A stretch of 64,000 nucleotides of DNA from Flavobacterium sangjuense (GTDB taxonomy: Bacteria; Bacteroidota; Bacteroidia; Flavobacteriales; Flavobacteriaceae): positions 682,001 to 746,000 of the forward strand of contig NZ_CP038810.1 in the NCBI RefSeq assembly GCF_004797125.1, written 5' to 3'. A program made the position numbers and the translations under genes. Positions 1 through 8,805 of this stretch are shown one piece after another. Position 1 is the stretch's first letter. Each line of letters begins with the position of its first letter. The notes below the pieces were generated by a model, which ran no database searches, was not told where the DNA came from, and saw only the letters and a program-made list of their open reading frames with translations.

Positions 1-745
1 TAACAGCACCACTTCTGAGGAAAATGGAGAGTATAACATTAACTGTTTGCCAAATAAGAATCTGATTTTTTCAGCTTTGGGCTATGAAAAGAAAACAGTT
101 AAAGCATCCGAAGCAGAAAAGGTAGTTTTGAAAGTAAATGCGTTTCAATTATCAGAAGTTGTTATTGCCAAAAGATTTGAAACCAGAGAAATTGAAATCG
201 GAAAAGTAAAAAACGAAACCTATCAGGCTTTTGAAAACGGACCACGAATTGACGCTAAATTTTTCCCATATCTTGCAAAATATAAACGGACGCGATACAT
301 CAAGCAAGTAAACTTTTTTACCGACAATCAATTAGAAAGTGCGTCATTCAAAGTACATTTTTTTATGGTTAATGCAGATGGTTCGCCCGGCGATGAATTG
401 TTGAGCAAAGACTTTATAGTTTCCGTAAAAAAAGGGGTAAAAAAAACGTTTTTTAACGTGACTGATTTTGGCTTAAAAATGCCAAAGACAGGAATCTTTG
501 TGGGCTTTGAAAAGTTGATAATTGAAAGGAACAAGTTGGAAAAAGAAGTTGTAGATTCGAATACAAAAGCAATCACAATTCAAAAATTGTATTTCCCATA
601 CGTGCTTTATAATTATGTCGAAAGAGAGTTTATCTACACTTTCTCTAAAGGAAAATGGAACCGTCAAACGAAGGAAGACATCAATAATCCATCAGATAAA
701 ATGTCGGTGTACGAACCCGCAATAAACCTAATTCTAACGAACTAA
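1..745 (+). CDS. C-terminal part of an envelope protein with a carboxypeptidase-regulatory-like domain (partial)
   Basis: The reading frame is open from the first bases of the window, so the true start lies to the left; a TTG at 47 is only an internal codon. The visible N-terminal end (NGEYNI, then FSALGYEKK) matches the last strands of a carboxypeptidase-D regulatory-like beta-sandwich, common at the N terminus of exported Bacteroidota proteins. After it come about 200 residues rich in beta-type sequence that I do not recognise. No membrane helix is visible. It ends 42 bases before the DUF6909 start and the two are separated by a promoter, so it is probably its own transcript. The function is unknown; a surface or periplasmic role is inferred from the domain alone. 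Confidence 0.7.
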   Translation, partial: NSTTSEENGEYNINCLPNKNLIFSALGYEKKTVKASEAEKVVLKVNAFQLSEVVIAKRFETREIEIGKVKNETYQAFENGPRIDAKFFPYLAKYKRTRYIKQVNFFTDNQLESASFKVHFFMVNADGSPGDELLSKDFIVSVKKGVKKTFFNVTDFGLKMPKTGIFVGFEKLIIERNKLEKEVVDSNTKAITIQKLYFPYVLYNYVEREFIYTFSKGKWNRQTKEDINNPSDKMSVYEPAINLILTN

Positions 746-758
746 ACGACAAAAAGCC

Positions 759-766
759 TATATTTG
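759..766 (+). promoter_or_regulatory. Bacteroidota -7 promoter element
   Basis: TATATTTG followed by C matches the Bacteroidota sigma-A -7 consensus TAnnTTTG. It lies 21 bases before the ATG at 788. No good -33 TTTG is seen at the expected distance. It contains the TTG at 764, which therefore should not be taken as a start codon. Confidence 0.65.
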
Positions 767-787
767 CAGGTTAGAAAAAACAATTTA

Positions 788-2482
788 ATGAAAGAAATTA
801 AAAACATTTCGCGCTCAAGAGCGCAAGAATCGTCGGCAGCTATCGAACGATTGTACATTACCATGAGACATTTATTCAACAGAGGTTTCTATAAACCAAT
901 GGGTGTTTCAGGAGAAACTTTAAGAGAAGCTTTGCTTTCTTTAAGACCAGAAATTTACGGAAGTATTGCAGAAGAAAAAGTAGAACTAAGTGGTTTACTT
1001 TATGTAATAGAGAGACTTCCGGTAGGCATTGAAGAATGTCGTTTTATCAATTTAACTTCAGACGAAGGCTATTCAAAATCACATTTTACAGCAATTGTTC
1101 CGCCAAAAAGAAGAAGAAATTGCTACCGAATAGATGACGAACAAATGAATGTGGAAATCACACGCGGACGTTCGGATATTTATGATATTTTGACGCATTT
1201 GACTTTTATTTTTATTGAATCACATAAAATTAAAGACAGAGTTTTACTAGATGAACTTGAAGTTGAACTAACCCGTGATTGGGAAAAACTTGAAGAAGCC
1301 GTTTTGCAGAACAAAAAAATGTCACTCAAAGAAAAGGAAATTGCGATTTCGCATGCAGCGAATGTTTTGGGGAGAAGCTTTTCTGAAGTACTAGCCATTT
1401 ACGATGATTTTGGAACCAAAGAAAAACCAGATCGCTTTTTGCACGTTATCTATTGGTTAGGAAAATTAGCAATTGATGAGGTTATCAATAACAATAAAAG
1501 AACAATTACGTTTAGCCCGATTTTAAGAGAAAGATTAGGACATCATATTCACGGAGAAATTTGGGCGAATAACATCAAGGAAGCGCTGAAGGCTAATAAC
1601 CTTTTGGAAAGACCAATTCATATCATCAGCGCAAATATGCATAGTGTAATGAATTCGATTTTTGCAACGACAGTTTTAAAAACTAAGTTCAAAGACAAAT
1701 CAGATTTCTTTATTTATGAAGAATTGAGCAAATCCGGAGCCAATGATGTTAGAAATAAAGTGCAGGAAGTCGCCTTAAAACAGGGAATGATTTCTTTGCC
1801 AGATGACGCTTCGGGAACTAATATTGATGTTCAGTTATTTGACACGGCCAAAATAGATTGGGCTAAATCCAGCTTTCCAAAAGCAAAAGTTGGCAAAGAA
1901 GCACCAGTACTAATTGTAATGGATTATGCTTTTGGCGAACAGGCATTTGAAACGATTGATGAGTTATTAAAACCATACAAAGAAGGCAAAAACAGAACTT
2001 TTCTGAATGTAGCATCGGTTTCGATAATGGGAAAAGCCGGAATTTTGGAAGGCGGAAAAGGCGACATCATGATTCCGTCTGCACACATCAATGAAGGAAC
2101 GGCAGATAATTATCCTTTTGAAAATGAATTAACAGCCGAAATGTTTGAAGGAAACGGAATTCCGGTTTGTTCAGGACCAATGGTTACGGTTTTGGGAACA
2201 TCGCTTCAAAATAAAGATTTATTGAAGTTTTTCCATGAGTCAACCTGGGAAGTTATCGGACTGGAAATGGAAGGTGCTTATTATCAGAAAGCCATTCAAT
2301 CAGCTTCAAAAATCAGAAAAAGTATTCCACAAGATGTGAAAGTAAGATATGCATATTACGCTTCGGATAATCCTTTAGAAACAGGAAGCACATTGGCTTC
2401 AGGAGGATTGGGAACAACAGGAGTGAAGCCTACTTATTTGATTACTATTAAAATATTAGAACAAATTTTTAACGTAAAATAA
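788..2482 (+). CDS. DUF6909-type protein with a nucleoside-phosphorylase-like C-terminal domain
   Basis: This 564-residue protein has a helical N-terminal half of about 300 residues that I recognise only as the Bacteroidota DUF6909 type. The C-terminal half has marks of the purine nucleoside phosphorylase / AMP nucleosidase fold: GKAGIL and GGKGDIMIPSA segments, GPMVTVLGTS, GLEMEGAYY at 491-499 (the family MEG ribose-binding motif) and SDNPL with Asp527, where phosphorylases keep their catalytic Asp. A nucleoside or nucleotide substrate is inferred, not shown. The ATG at 788 is chosen because the upstream TTG at 764 lies in the -7 promoter element. It is followed after only 9 bases by the Wzz-like gene, so it is probably the first gene of the rhamnose operon, an unexpected partner. 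AMP nucleosidase is the main alternative call. Confidence 0.75.
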   Translation: MKEIKNISRSRAQESSAAIERLYITMRHLFNRGFYKPMGVSGETLREALLSLRPEIYGSIAEEKVELSGLLYVIERLPVGIEECRFINLTSDEGYSKSHFTAIVPPKRRRNCYRIDDEQMNVEITRGRSDIYDILTHLTFIFIESHKIKDRVLLDELEVELTRDWEKLEEAVLQNKKMSLKEKEIAISHAANVLGRSFSEVLAIYDDFGTKEKPDRFLHVIYWLGKLAIDEVINNNKRTITFSPILRERLGHHIHGEIWANNIKEALKANNLLERPIHIISANMHSVMNSIFATTVLKTKFKDKSDFFIYEELSKSGANDVRNKVQEVALKQGMISLPDDASGTNIDVQLFDTAKIDWAKSSFPKAKVGKEAPVLIVMDYAFGEQAFETIDELLKPYKEGKNRTFLNVASVSIMGKAGILEGGKGDIMIPSAHINEGTADNYPFENELTAEMFEGNGIPVCSGPMVTVLGTSLQNKDLLKFFHESTWEVIGLEMEGAYYQKAIQSASKIRKSIPQDVKVRYAYYASDNPLETGSTLASGGLGTTGVKPTYLITIKILEQIFNVK

Positions 2483-2491
2483 TTATTTTTT

Positions 2492-3499
2492 ATGAGCGCA
2501 ACACCTCAAAACAATGACAATCAGGAAATAGATTTGTCACAAATCTCAAAGAAAATTGGTAGCTTTTTTGAAGGAATTTCCAATTCTATTTTTGAAGGTA
2601 TTTTATTTATAAAAAGGAATATAGTTATTTTTATTTCTTTGTTTATCATTGGTGTAGGGGCGGGTTATTACCTTGATAAAACATCTAATTCTTATGATCA
2701 TGAGATAATAGTAGCTCCTAATTTTGGGAGTACTGATTATTTATATGGTAAAATTGACCTACTTGAATCTAAAATTAAAGTGCAGGATACTGTTTTCCTG
2801 AAATCAATTGGAATCCAAAATCCAAAATCTTTGGGGCAAATAGAAATAGAGCCTATCATAGACATATATAACTTTGTGAATAGTGCCACGAGTATGGCTA
2901 ATAGTGCTCAAAACACTCAAAATTTTGAGTTAGTAAAATTGCTTTCAGAAGATGGCGACATAAATAAAGTAATTAAGGAAAAGACAACTAGTAAAAATTA
3001 TGGGCGCCACATTATTCATATCAGCACAAAAGGGTTGGTTGGTAATAAAAACTTTATTGACCCTTTAATGGCTTATTTAAACCGCAACGAATATTATCAA
3101 AATGTTCAAAAGGTGTATGTAAATAACATTAAAACAAAAATGAAACAAAATGAGGCAATTATTTTACAGATAGATAATTTGTTAAATGAATTTTCTTCAA
3201 CAACAACGAACAATCAAAAAAGTGATAAGTTGGTGTACTATAATGAAAACACACAACTAAACGAAATCATTAAGACTAAAAATAATCTTATTGGTGAATT
3301 GGGTGGACAAAGAATGGACTTGGTGAACAATGAACAAATCATAATGAAAAACAGTAGTGTAATTAATGTTAAGAATACTAAAGGAGTAAATGGGAAAATG
3401 AAACTGGTAATTCCATTATTCCTGTTTTTTGCTTTTATTGGTATTAATATGTTCAAGAATTTTTACAGAAAACAATCTGCAAAACTGGCATCAAAATAG
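2492..3499 (+). CDS. Wzz-like chain-length determinant protein
   Basis: This 335-residue inner-membrane protein has two helices, at about 43-61 and 304-321, with a long periplasmic helical segment between them. This is the layout of polysaccharide co-polymerases (Wzz/FepE family), which set the modal length of O-antigen or capsule chains made by a Wzy polymerase. No cytoplasmic kinase domain follows the second helix, so it is the Wzz type, not the Wzc type. It sits 9 bases after the DUF6909 gene and 6 bases before rfbA, so it should be co-transcribed with them. The match is by topology and context rather than a strong motif. Confidence 0.75.
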   Translation: MSATPQNNDNQEIDLSQISKKIGSFFEGISNSIFEGILFIKRNIVIFISLFIIGVGAGYYLDKTSNSYDHEIIVAPNFGSTDYLYGKIDLLESKIKVQDTVFLKSIGIQNPKSLGQIEIEPIIDIYNFVNSATSMANSAQNTQNFELVKLLSEDGDINKVIKEKTTSKNYGRHIIHISTKGLVGNKNFIDPLMAYLNRNEYYQNVQKVYVNNIKTKMKQNEAIILQIDNLLNEFSSTTTNNQKSDKLVYYNENTQLNEIIKTKNNLIGELGGQRMDLVNNEQIIMKNSSVINVKNTKGVNGKMKLVIPLFLFFAFIGINMFKNFYRKQSAKLASK

Positions 3500-3505
3500 T
3501 TTGCT

Positions 3506-4363
3506 ATGAAAGGAATAATATTAGCCGGAGGATCAGGCACACGATTGCATCCGTTAACGTTAGCGGTAAGTAAGCAACTCATGCCGATTTACGACAAACC
3601 GATGATTTATTATCCATTGTCAACTTTGATGTGGTCCGGAATAAGTGAAATTTTGATTATATCAACACCACATGATTTGCCATTATTCAGACAATTGTTA
3701 GGTGACGGAAAAAGTTTGGGTTGCCGATTTGAATATGCTGTTCAGGAACATCCAAACGGACTGGCGGAAGCCTTTATCATTGGTAAAGAATTCATAGGTA
3801 AAGATAAAGTGGCTTTGGTTCTTGGCGACAATATTTTTTACGGAACAGGCCTTTCAGATTTGTTGTTAGCAAATAATAATCCTGATGGCGGAATCATTTA
3901 TGCATATCATGTTCAAGATCCCGAGCGATATGGTGTTGTAGATTTTGATAAAGACGGAAAAGTACTTTCAATCGAGGAAAAACCCGAGCATCCTAAATCA
4001 AATTTTGCTGTACCGGGGATTTATTTTTACGACAATGATGTTGTTGAAATAGCAGAGAATATTAAACCAAGCCATAGAGGGGAATTGGAGATTACCGATG
4101 TTAATAAAGAATATTTAAAAAGAGGAAAACTCAAAGTAAGTATTCTTGACAGAGGAACAGCTTGGCTTGACACCGGAACATTTCAATCGTTGATGCAAGC
4201 CGGACAATTTGTTCAGGTAATAGAAGAACGTCAGGGATTAAAAATTGGCGCCATTGAAGAAGCTGCTTACAGAATGGGATTCATCGATGCAAAACAGTTA
4301 GAAAAATTAGCCCAGCCACTTTTAAAAAGCGGTTATGGCAAACACTTACTTAGTTTGATTTAA
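3506..4363 (+). CDS. rfbA: Glucose-1-phosphate thymidylyltransferase
   Basis: RfbA joins glucose-1-phosphate and dTTP into dTDP-glucose, the first step to dTDP-L-rhamnose, in the cytoplasm. The 285-residue length is normal for the short RmlA family. The nucleotide-binding motif [13 protein letters not shown] is at 6-18, [12 protein letters not shown] at 22-33, [10 protein letters not shown] at 80-89 and LGDNIFYG at 106-113; all are family hallmarks. It is tightly packed between the Wzz-like gene and rfbC (gap of 3 bases), in the order A-C-D. The usual partner rfbB (dTDP-glucose 4,6-dehydratase) is not in this window. Confidence 0.97.
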   Translation: MKGIILAGGSGTRLHPLTLAVSKQLMPIYDKPMIYYPLSTLMWSGISEILIISTPHDLPLFRQLLGDGKSLGCRFEYAVQEHPNGLAEAFIIGKEFIGKDKVALVLGDNIFYGTGLSDLLLANNNPDGGIIYAYHVQDPERYGVVDFDKDGKVLSIEEKPEHPKSNFAVPGIYFYDNDVVEIAENIKPSHRGELEITDVNKEYLKRGKLKVSILDRGTAWLDTGTFQSLMQAGQFVQVIEERQGLKIGAIEEAAYRMGFIDAKQLEKLAQPLLKSGYGKHLLSLI

Positions 4364-4366
4364 GAT

Positions 4367-4918
4367 ATGAATTTTATTCCAACCAAACTTGAAGGCTGTT
4401 TTATTATTGAACCAAAAATAATCCTCGATGAACGAGGTTATTTTATGGAAAGTTTCAACGAAAACACATTTCAAAAGAACATTAACCAACAAGTTCACTT
4501 TGTTCAGGACAATCAATCGTTTTCATCGAAAGGAGTTTTGCGAGGCTTACACTATCAAACCGGAGAACATGCTCAGGCCAAATTAGTAAGAGTTTTGCAA
4601 GGAGAAGTTCTGGACGTTGCGGTTGATATCAGACCCAATTCACCAACATTCGGGCAGTATGAAGCCGTTGTTTTATCAGCAGAAAATAAAAAACAGGTTT
4701 TTGTTCCAAGAGGTTTCGCCCATGGATTTTTAGTATTGAGTGAAACTGCCACTTTCTTCTATAAATGTGACAATTTTTATAATAAAGAATCAGAAGGCGG
4801 GATTAGCTATAATGATAAAACCATCAATATTGATTGGGGTTTTGCAACGGAAGACTTAATTATTTCGGAAAAGGATAAAGTACAACCCAATATAGAAAAC
4901 GCCAAAAAAGCATGGTAG
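4367..4918 (+). CDS. rfbC: dTDP-4-dehydrorhamnose 3,5-epimerase
   Basis: RfbC epimerises dTDP-4-keto-6-deoxyglucose at C3 and C5, giving dTDP-4-keto-L-rhamnose. The 183-residue cupin has the catalytic histidine in RGLHYQ (His62), the catalytic tyrosine in the FFYKC segment (Tyr132) and the family motif PRGFAHGF at 114-121. Length and motifs are those of an intact RmlC. Its stop overlaps the rfbD start by 7 bases, which suggests translational coupling. Confidence 0.97.
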   Translation: MNFIPTKLEGCFIIEPKIILDERGYFMESFNENTFQKNINQQVHFVQDNQSFSSKGVLRGLHYQTGEHAQAKLVRVLQGEVLDVAVDIRPNSPTFGQYEAVVLSAENKKQVFVPRGFAHGFLVLSETATFFYKCDNFYNKESEGGISYNDKTINIDWGFATEDLIISEKDKVQPNIENAKKAW

Positions 4919-5757
4919 TTTTAGTCACAGGAGCAAATGGACAATTAGGACAAAGTTTGCAATTTATTGCGACAAATTACCCTGAAATTGATTTTGTTTT
5001 TTGCTCTTCGACCGACTTAGACATTTCAAATATAGAAAAATGCCAAGCAGTTTTTTCTAAAATAAAACCCAATTATTGCATAAATGCGGCAGCTTATACA
5101 GCCGTTGACAAAGCTGAAAGTGAGCCGGAAAAAGCGCATTTAATCAATGTTATCGGTGCCCAAAATTTAGCTGAGGTCTGTAAACAATATTCAACTGTTT
5201 TACTTCATGTTTCTACCGATTTTGTTTTTGACGGTAATGCTTCAAAACCTTATACGGAAAATGATATTCCAAATCCAACGGGCGTTTACGGACAAACCAA
5301 ATTAGATGGAGAAAAAGCCATTCAGGCCATTTTTGAAAACTATTACATCATCAGAACTTCATGGGTTTATTCACAATTTGGAAATAATTTCATGAAAACC
5401 ATGTTGCGCTTGGCTTCCGAAAGAGATTCAATTTCTATAGTGAATGACCAAATAGGAACACCAACAAATGCAGTTGATTTAGCGAGTGCTTTAGCTAAAA
5501 TTATAATCAGCAATAAAAATGCTTTTGGCATTTACAACTTCAGTAACGAAGGACAATGCAGCTGGTATGATTTTGCCAAAAAAATATTTGAAATCAACAA
5601 TATAAGCATCGATTTGAAATCAATTCCAACTACCAGTTTTCCAACACCGGCGAAAAGACCGCTATACAGTGTTCTGGAAAAAGCCAAGATTAAAAAAATA
5701 TTCGACTTAGAAATAAAGTCTTGGGAACAAAGCTTAGAAGAAATCAGCTCAATTTAA
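4912..5757 (+). CDS. rfbD: dTDP-4-dehydrorhamnose reductase
   Basis: RfbD reduces dTDP-4-keto-L-rhamnose with NAD(P)H to dTDP-L-rhamnose, the activated sugar used by rhamnosyltransferases. The 281-residue SDR has the dinucleotide motif TGANGQLGQ at 6-14, the conserved STDFVFDG segment at 101-108 and the catalytic pair Tyr126/Lys130. It is the last gene of the forward operon that starts at 788. Its last 9 bases overlap the 3' end of the opposing O-antigen ligase-like gene, and no hairpin terminator is visible between them. Confidence 0.96.
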   Translation: MVVLVTGANGQLGQSLQFIATNYPEIDFVFCSSTDLDISNIEKCQAVFSKIKPNYCINAAAYTAVDKAESEPEKAHLINVIGAQNLAEVCKQYSTVLLHVSTDFVFDGNASKPYTENDIPNPTGVYGQTKLDGEKAIQAIFENYYIIRTSWVYSQFGNNFMKTMLRLASERDSISIVNDQIGTPTNAVDLASALAKIIISNKNAFGIYNFSNEGQCSWYDFAKKIFEINNISIDLKSIPTTSFPTPAKRPLYSVLEKAKIKKIFDLEIKSWEQSLEEISSI

Positions 5758-6999
5758 ATTACTATTCAACTTATTTTCTTTCGATAGGTTCTCTGAATAT
5801 CGAATAAAACAGATAAGGAATAAATTAAAATATAATATCCCATAATGTCGATAAAAGAAGTCTTCTATACAACAAAGAATCAATACGTTAAATAAAAATA
5901 CTTTAAAGAGAAAGACATTTGATTTTAGGCAGATTTTGATGATATTAAAAAGATAAAACAAATAAAACAGTAGCCCGATGATTCCTGACGACAGGAAAAT
6001 ATAAAAATAATAATTATGAGTCATGTAATTTTGATTTGCATAAAATGATGAGTCATAGTTTTCTTTATAAGTATCATTTAATTTGTTTTGTAGATTTTCA
6101 AATCCCACACCAGACTCCCAATTTTCTTTCGCAATGGCAATAGAGCTATCAAAGATTGCTTTTCGGATGTTTGTTGAATCATAAGAAACATTTTCGGGTT
6201 TTACATTAAAGCTTTGGAAAAGCTCTACGAATCGATACTTAATACCAGGGGTTAAGACTGCAAGAGCGGTCAATAAAATAATCATTGATGAAGAAACGAC
6301 TATCATTTGCTTTACTTTTAAGCCACTTCTTAAAAAGATCATCAAAATCAAAGTTGAAATAAGTAAAACGATGTTTAGCCTGGTTAGCAATAGAAATGAT
6401 ATGAGTAAAAAACTAACTATAAATACAGACTCCCAGTATTTTTTTTGTTTCAAAATTAAATCAAATGAATGTGCAGAGCATATAACAAGAAGCGCTGTGT
6501 AATAAGTAGGATGTATTACAAACATCTTAAATTCATAATATATATAACTTCTAAAACTAGAAACATTTTGAAATACAATAAAAAATTCTGCTACGGAGTA
6601 ATCATAAAAGAAGCTAATTATATATATGATTGCTATAAGCAAACAGGTTAACTTCAAAATCAGCATATATAAATTAAGCTTTTGCTTATCAAAAAACTGA
6701 GAAGGTATTAATGAGAAAAAAACAGGTATTATTAAAAAGAAAAGAGCATGTTGAATATGTACTATACTAATTGCATAGTTGTCTGAAAATAAAGAGCGGA
6801 AAAATATAATCCAAAAAGGAATGGTAAGAAGCAATGTTTTGGATTCAAAAAAAGAAAAATCTTTGGCAGAAACCTTATAAATAATAACGTTAACACATAT
6901 AATGATGACAATAAAACTTGATAAACTTTCTTTTAAAATTGGAAAAACAAATAATATTGAAATTAATAAGGGAAATAATTTTAACGAAATTTTTTTCAT
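5749..6999 (-). CDS. O-antigen ligase / polymerase-like membrane protein
   Basis: This 416-residue protein has ten or more hydrophobic segments. The C-terminal part keeps the Wzy_C pattern: a periplasmic loop with GVGFENLQ, then a HNYYFYIFLSSGIIGLLFY segment. Proteins of this superfamily either polymerise O-units (Wzy) or attach glycans to lipid A or proteins (WaaL/PglL); sequence reading alone does not separate them. It is the first of three such genes in this locus (also at 8806 and 16121). It is a single-gene transcript on the reverse strand, tail-to-tail with rfbD. It is very rich in A/T and in Ile/Leu/Phe, as Wzy genes often are. Confidence 0.8.
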   Translation of the reverse strand: MKKISLKLFPLLISILFVFPILKESLSSFIVIIICVNVIIYKVSAKDFSFFESKTLLLTIPFWIIFFRSLFSDNYAISIVHIQHALFFLIIPVFFSLIPSQFFDKQKLNLYMLILKLTCLLIAIIYIISFFYDYSVAEFFIVFQNVSSFRSYIYYEFKMFVIHPTYYTALLVICSAHSFDLILKQKKYWESVFIVSFLLISFLLLTRLNIVLLISTLILMIFLRSGLKVKQMIVVSSSMIILLTALAVLTPGIKYRFVELFQSFNVKPENVSYDSTNIRKAIFDSSIAIAKENWESGVGFENLQNKLNDTYKENYDSSFYANQNYMTHNYYFYIFLSSGIIGLLFYLFYLFNIIKICLKSNVFLFKVFLFNVLILCCIEDFFYRHYGILYFNLFLICFIRYSENLSKENKLNSNLN

Positions 7000-7150
7000 T
7001 TTTGATGATGGTAAAAGAAGTAGTTTATATGGTTAAATGATTTTTGAAATGCTTTTAAAAAATATTTTTCCTCAATTCGGGAGGCAAAAAAACCAATAAA
7101 AACGGGTTCACATTTTTGAAATCAAATATATGATATAATATAATTTATAA

Positions 7151-7158
7151 TATATTTG
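7151..7158 (+). promoter_or_regulatory. Bacteroidota -7 promoter element
   Basis: TATATTTG followed by C, 19 bases before the ATG at 7178 of the small lipoprotein gene. No clear -33 TTTG at standard spacing. Confidence 0.6.
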
Positions 7159-7177
7159 CTCAATAAATTTTTATAAA

Positions 7178-7699
7178 ATGAAAAAGTTAATTGTATTGTT
7201 TTTAGGCGGATCTTTATTATTATCTTCTTGTGGAAAAGACAAGAAAAATGATTCCGATGTTCCTGCAGAAGAAGTTGTAGCGAAAGATAATTTTTCGGTT
7301 GTAATGAATGCAATCTATGAAAAAGATGACGAGCTTTCATTTGTTTACAAAAAAAATGGGTATTGGGATTATGATCATCCAACAAAGTACGCAGTAAAAG
7401 GGCAGCCTAACTCACAAATGTTAAATATTCCATTTCCATTAGGAGAAAAATGCGATAATGTTCAAATAGATGTAAGTACTAACAAAGAGCAGAAGGTATT
7501 AAAGCTTACAGACATTTCTATATTAAACAATGGAAAAGAGATTGTGAACGGAAGGAATATGGCTTTTATAAAGTATTTCAACTTTGGAACAGCCTTTACT
7601 TGGGATGAAAAGAATTTGAGATATAATTTATTATTTGACCAAGAATATCCACCAAGAATAGTTGGTAGTGATGCTTTAGAGGCACTTTTAGCAAAATAA
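7178..7699 (+). CDS. Small lipoprotein of unknown function
   Basis: This 173-residue protein starts with a lipoprotein signal peptide: MKK, a hydrophobic core, and lipobox LLSSC with the cysteine at 18, followed by GKDKKNDSD, an acidic stretch typical of Bacteroidota lipoproteins exported to the surface. I do not recognise the rest. It has its own -7 promoter element and lies alone between two reverse-strand polysaccharide genes, ending 2 bases from the tail of the opposing glycosyltransferase. It may be an unrelated insertion into the glycan locus. Confidence 0.75.
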   Translation: MKKLIVLFLGGSLLLSSCGKDKKNDSDVPAEEVVAKDNFSVVMNAIYEKDDELSFVYKKNGYWDYDHPTKYAVKGQPNSQMLNIPFPLGEKCDNVQIDVSTNKEQKVLKLTDISILNNGKEIVNGRNMAFIKYFNFGTAFTWDEKNLRYNLLFDQEYPPRIVGSDALEALLAK

Positions 7700-7701
7700 A
7701 A

Positions 7702-8784
7702 TTACAACGAGGAATAAAGATCGTTCCATAAATAACCTCTTTTTTCCCAGCTGTATTTATTTAATACAAAATTTGAAAGATTTTCTCCACGAGAAAATCT
7801 TTCTTCGTTTGACCAATTTGTTACCGAATTGATAGCATGAGTCAGTTCTTCTAAAGTTGGATTTATCATAATTCCGCCATTTGTGTTCCACTCTGGGCTT
7901 ATACCGGTATTAAAAGTAGTAATTACAGGCGTTTTACATGCTGCCGCTTCTAAATTTACCATACCTATTGCTTCAGAATAAGAAGGTGCGACAAATACTT
8001 TTGCGTTTGCAAATAGTTCAAACTTTTTATCACCAAAAACGCCGCCTAAAAATTCAATACGGTTTTCGAGCCCAGCTTTTTGAACTATTTTTTTCAAAGC
8101 ATCTGAGTAACTATTTTCAGACCCGACAATTTTTAGTTTTATTTTTTTGTCTTCAATCTTACCCATAGACTCGATTAAGATATCTAGTCCTTTTTTAGGA
8201 TGCAGCCTGCTTAAAAAGAGAAGGTATTCCTCATCTGGATTATAAGCTTTAATTTTAGGTAAATCAGAATATTTGATGAAATTAGGAATTTCAATTATAT
8301 TCTTGTGCTTGGTCAGTTTATAGAGATTTTCTTTTTCAAAAGGCGTAATGGCATGGATTATTTTTGCCTTAGCTAAGATTGAATTGAGAAGTAAAGCCAT
8401 ATACACTTTCTTCTTGACTTGCTTGTCTTTCAGGTGCCAAGGCTCTAACATTCCGTGCGGGGTAATCACATATGGCATATTGCTTTTATTAGCAAACTTG
8501 CTCGTAGCATATTGAGCATGCATAAATACGCCGTGTAAATGAATTAAATCTTCAGGTTTTATGTTAGACTTTAGGAAAGATTCCAAGTCGGATGAATATC
8601 CCCAGAACTTAAATTTATTTGAAGGAAAATGATGGTGAGGATCTGCATCTTCAATTTGATTTGCCAAAATATTTGAGGAGAATTTTCCATTGGCATTGAG
8701 ATAGTTATTAAGATTTTCCAAAACGGTTCTGACACCACCGCTTTCCAATGTTACACTTTCTGCAATATGATATATTTTCTTCAC
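7702..8784 (-). CDS. Glycosyltransferase family 4 protein
   Basis: This 360-residue GT-B enzyme has the GT4 layout: an N-terminal acceptor domain with SGGVRTVLENL near residue 15, VITPHGML, then a C-terminal donor domain with LFLSRLHPKKGLD and FVAPSYSEAIGMVNLEAAA, the E-x7-E nucleotide-sugar motif. It is expected to add a sugar to a lipid-linked repeat unit on the cytoplasmic face. Donor and linkage cannot be read from sequence. It is the last gene of a reverse block that also holds a polymerase, a FkbM methyltransferase and a flippase. Confidence 0.88.
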   Translation of the reverse strand: MKKIYHIAESVTLESGGVRTVLENLNNYLNANGKFSSNILANQIEDADPHHHFPSNKFKFWGYSSDLESFLKSNIKPEDLIHLHGVFMHAQYATSKFANKSNMPYVITPHGMLEPWHLKDKQVKKKVYMALLLNSILAKAKIIHAITPFEKENLYKLTKHKNIIEIPNFIKYSDLPKIKAYNPDEEYLLFLSRLHPKKGLDILIESMGKIEDKKIKLKIVGSENSYSDALKKIVQKAGLENRIEFLGGVFGDKKFELFANAKVFVAPSYSEAIGMVNLEAAACKTPVITTFNTGISPEWNTNGGIMINPTLEELTHAINSVTNWSNEERFSRGENLSNFVLNKYSWEKRGYLWNDLYSSL

Positions 8785-8805
8785 AGCTTTTTTTAATAAA
8801 TTTAG

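Noticed and set aside
47..49. TTG start for the first gene
   Set aside because: The same frame is open to the window edge and encodes a recognisable domain strand before this codon.
764..787. TTG start of the DUF6909 gene
   Set aside because: It lies inside a clean -7 promoter element (TATATTTG), and ATG at 788 is in frame.
788..2482. Call as AMP nucleosidase
   Set aside because: Only the C-terminal half resembles the phosphorylase family; the N-terminal half does not match AMP nucleosidase as I know it.
7065..7085. Hairpin with a CCTC/GAGG stem as terminator
   Set aside because: Short, mismatched stem with no T-run in the right place for either strand.
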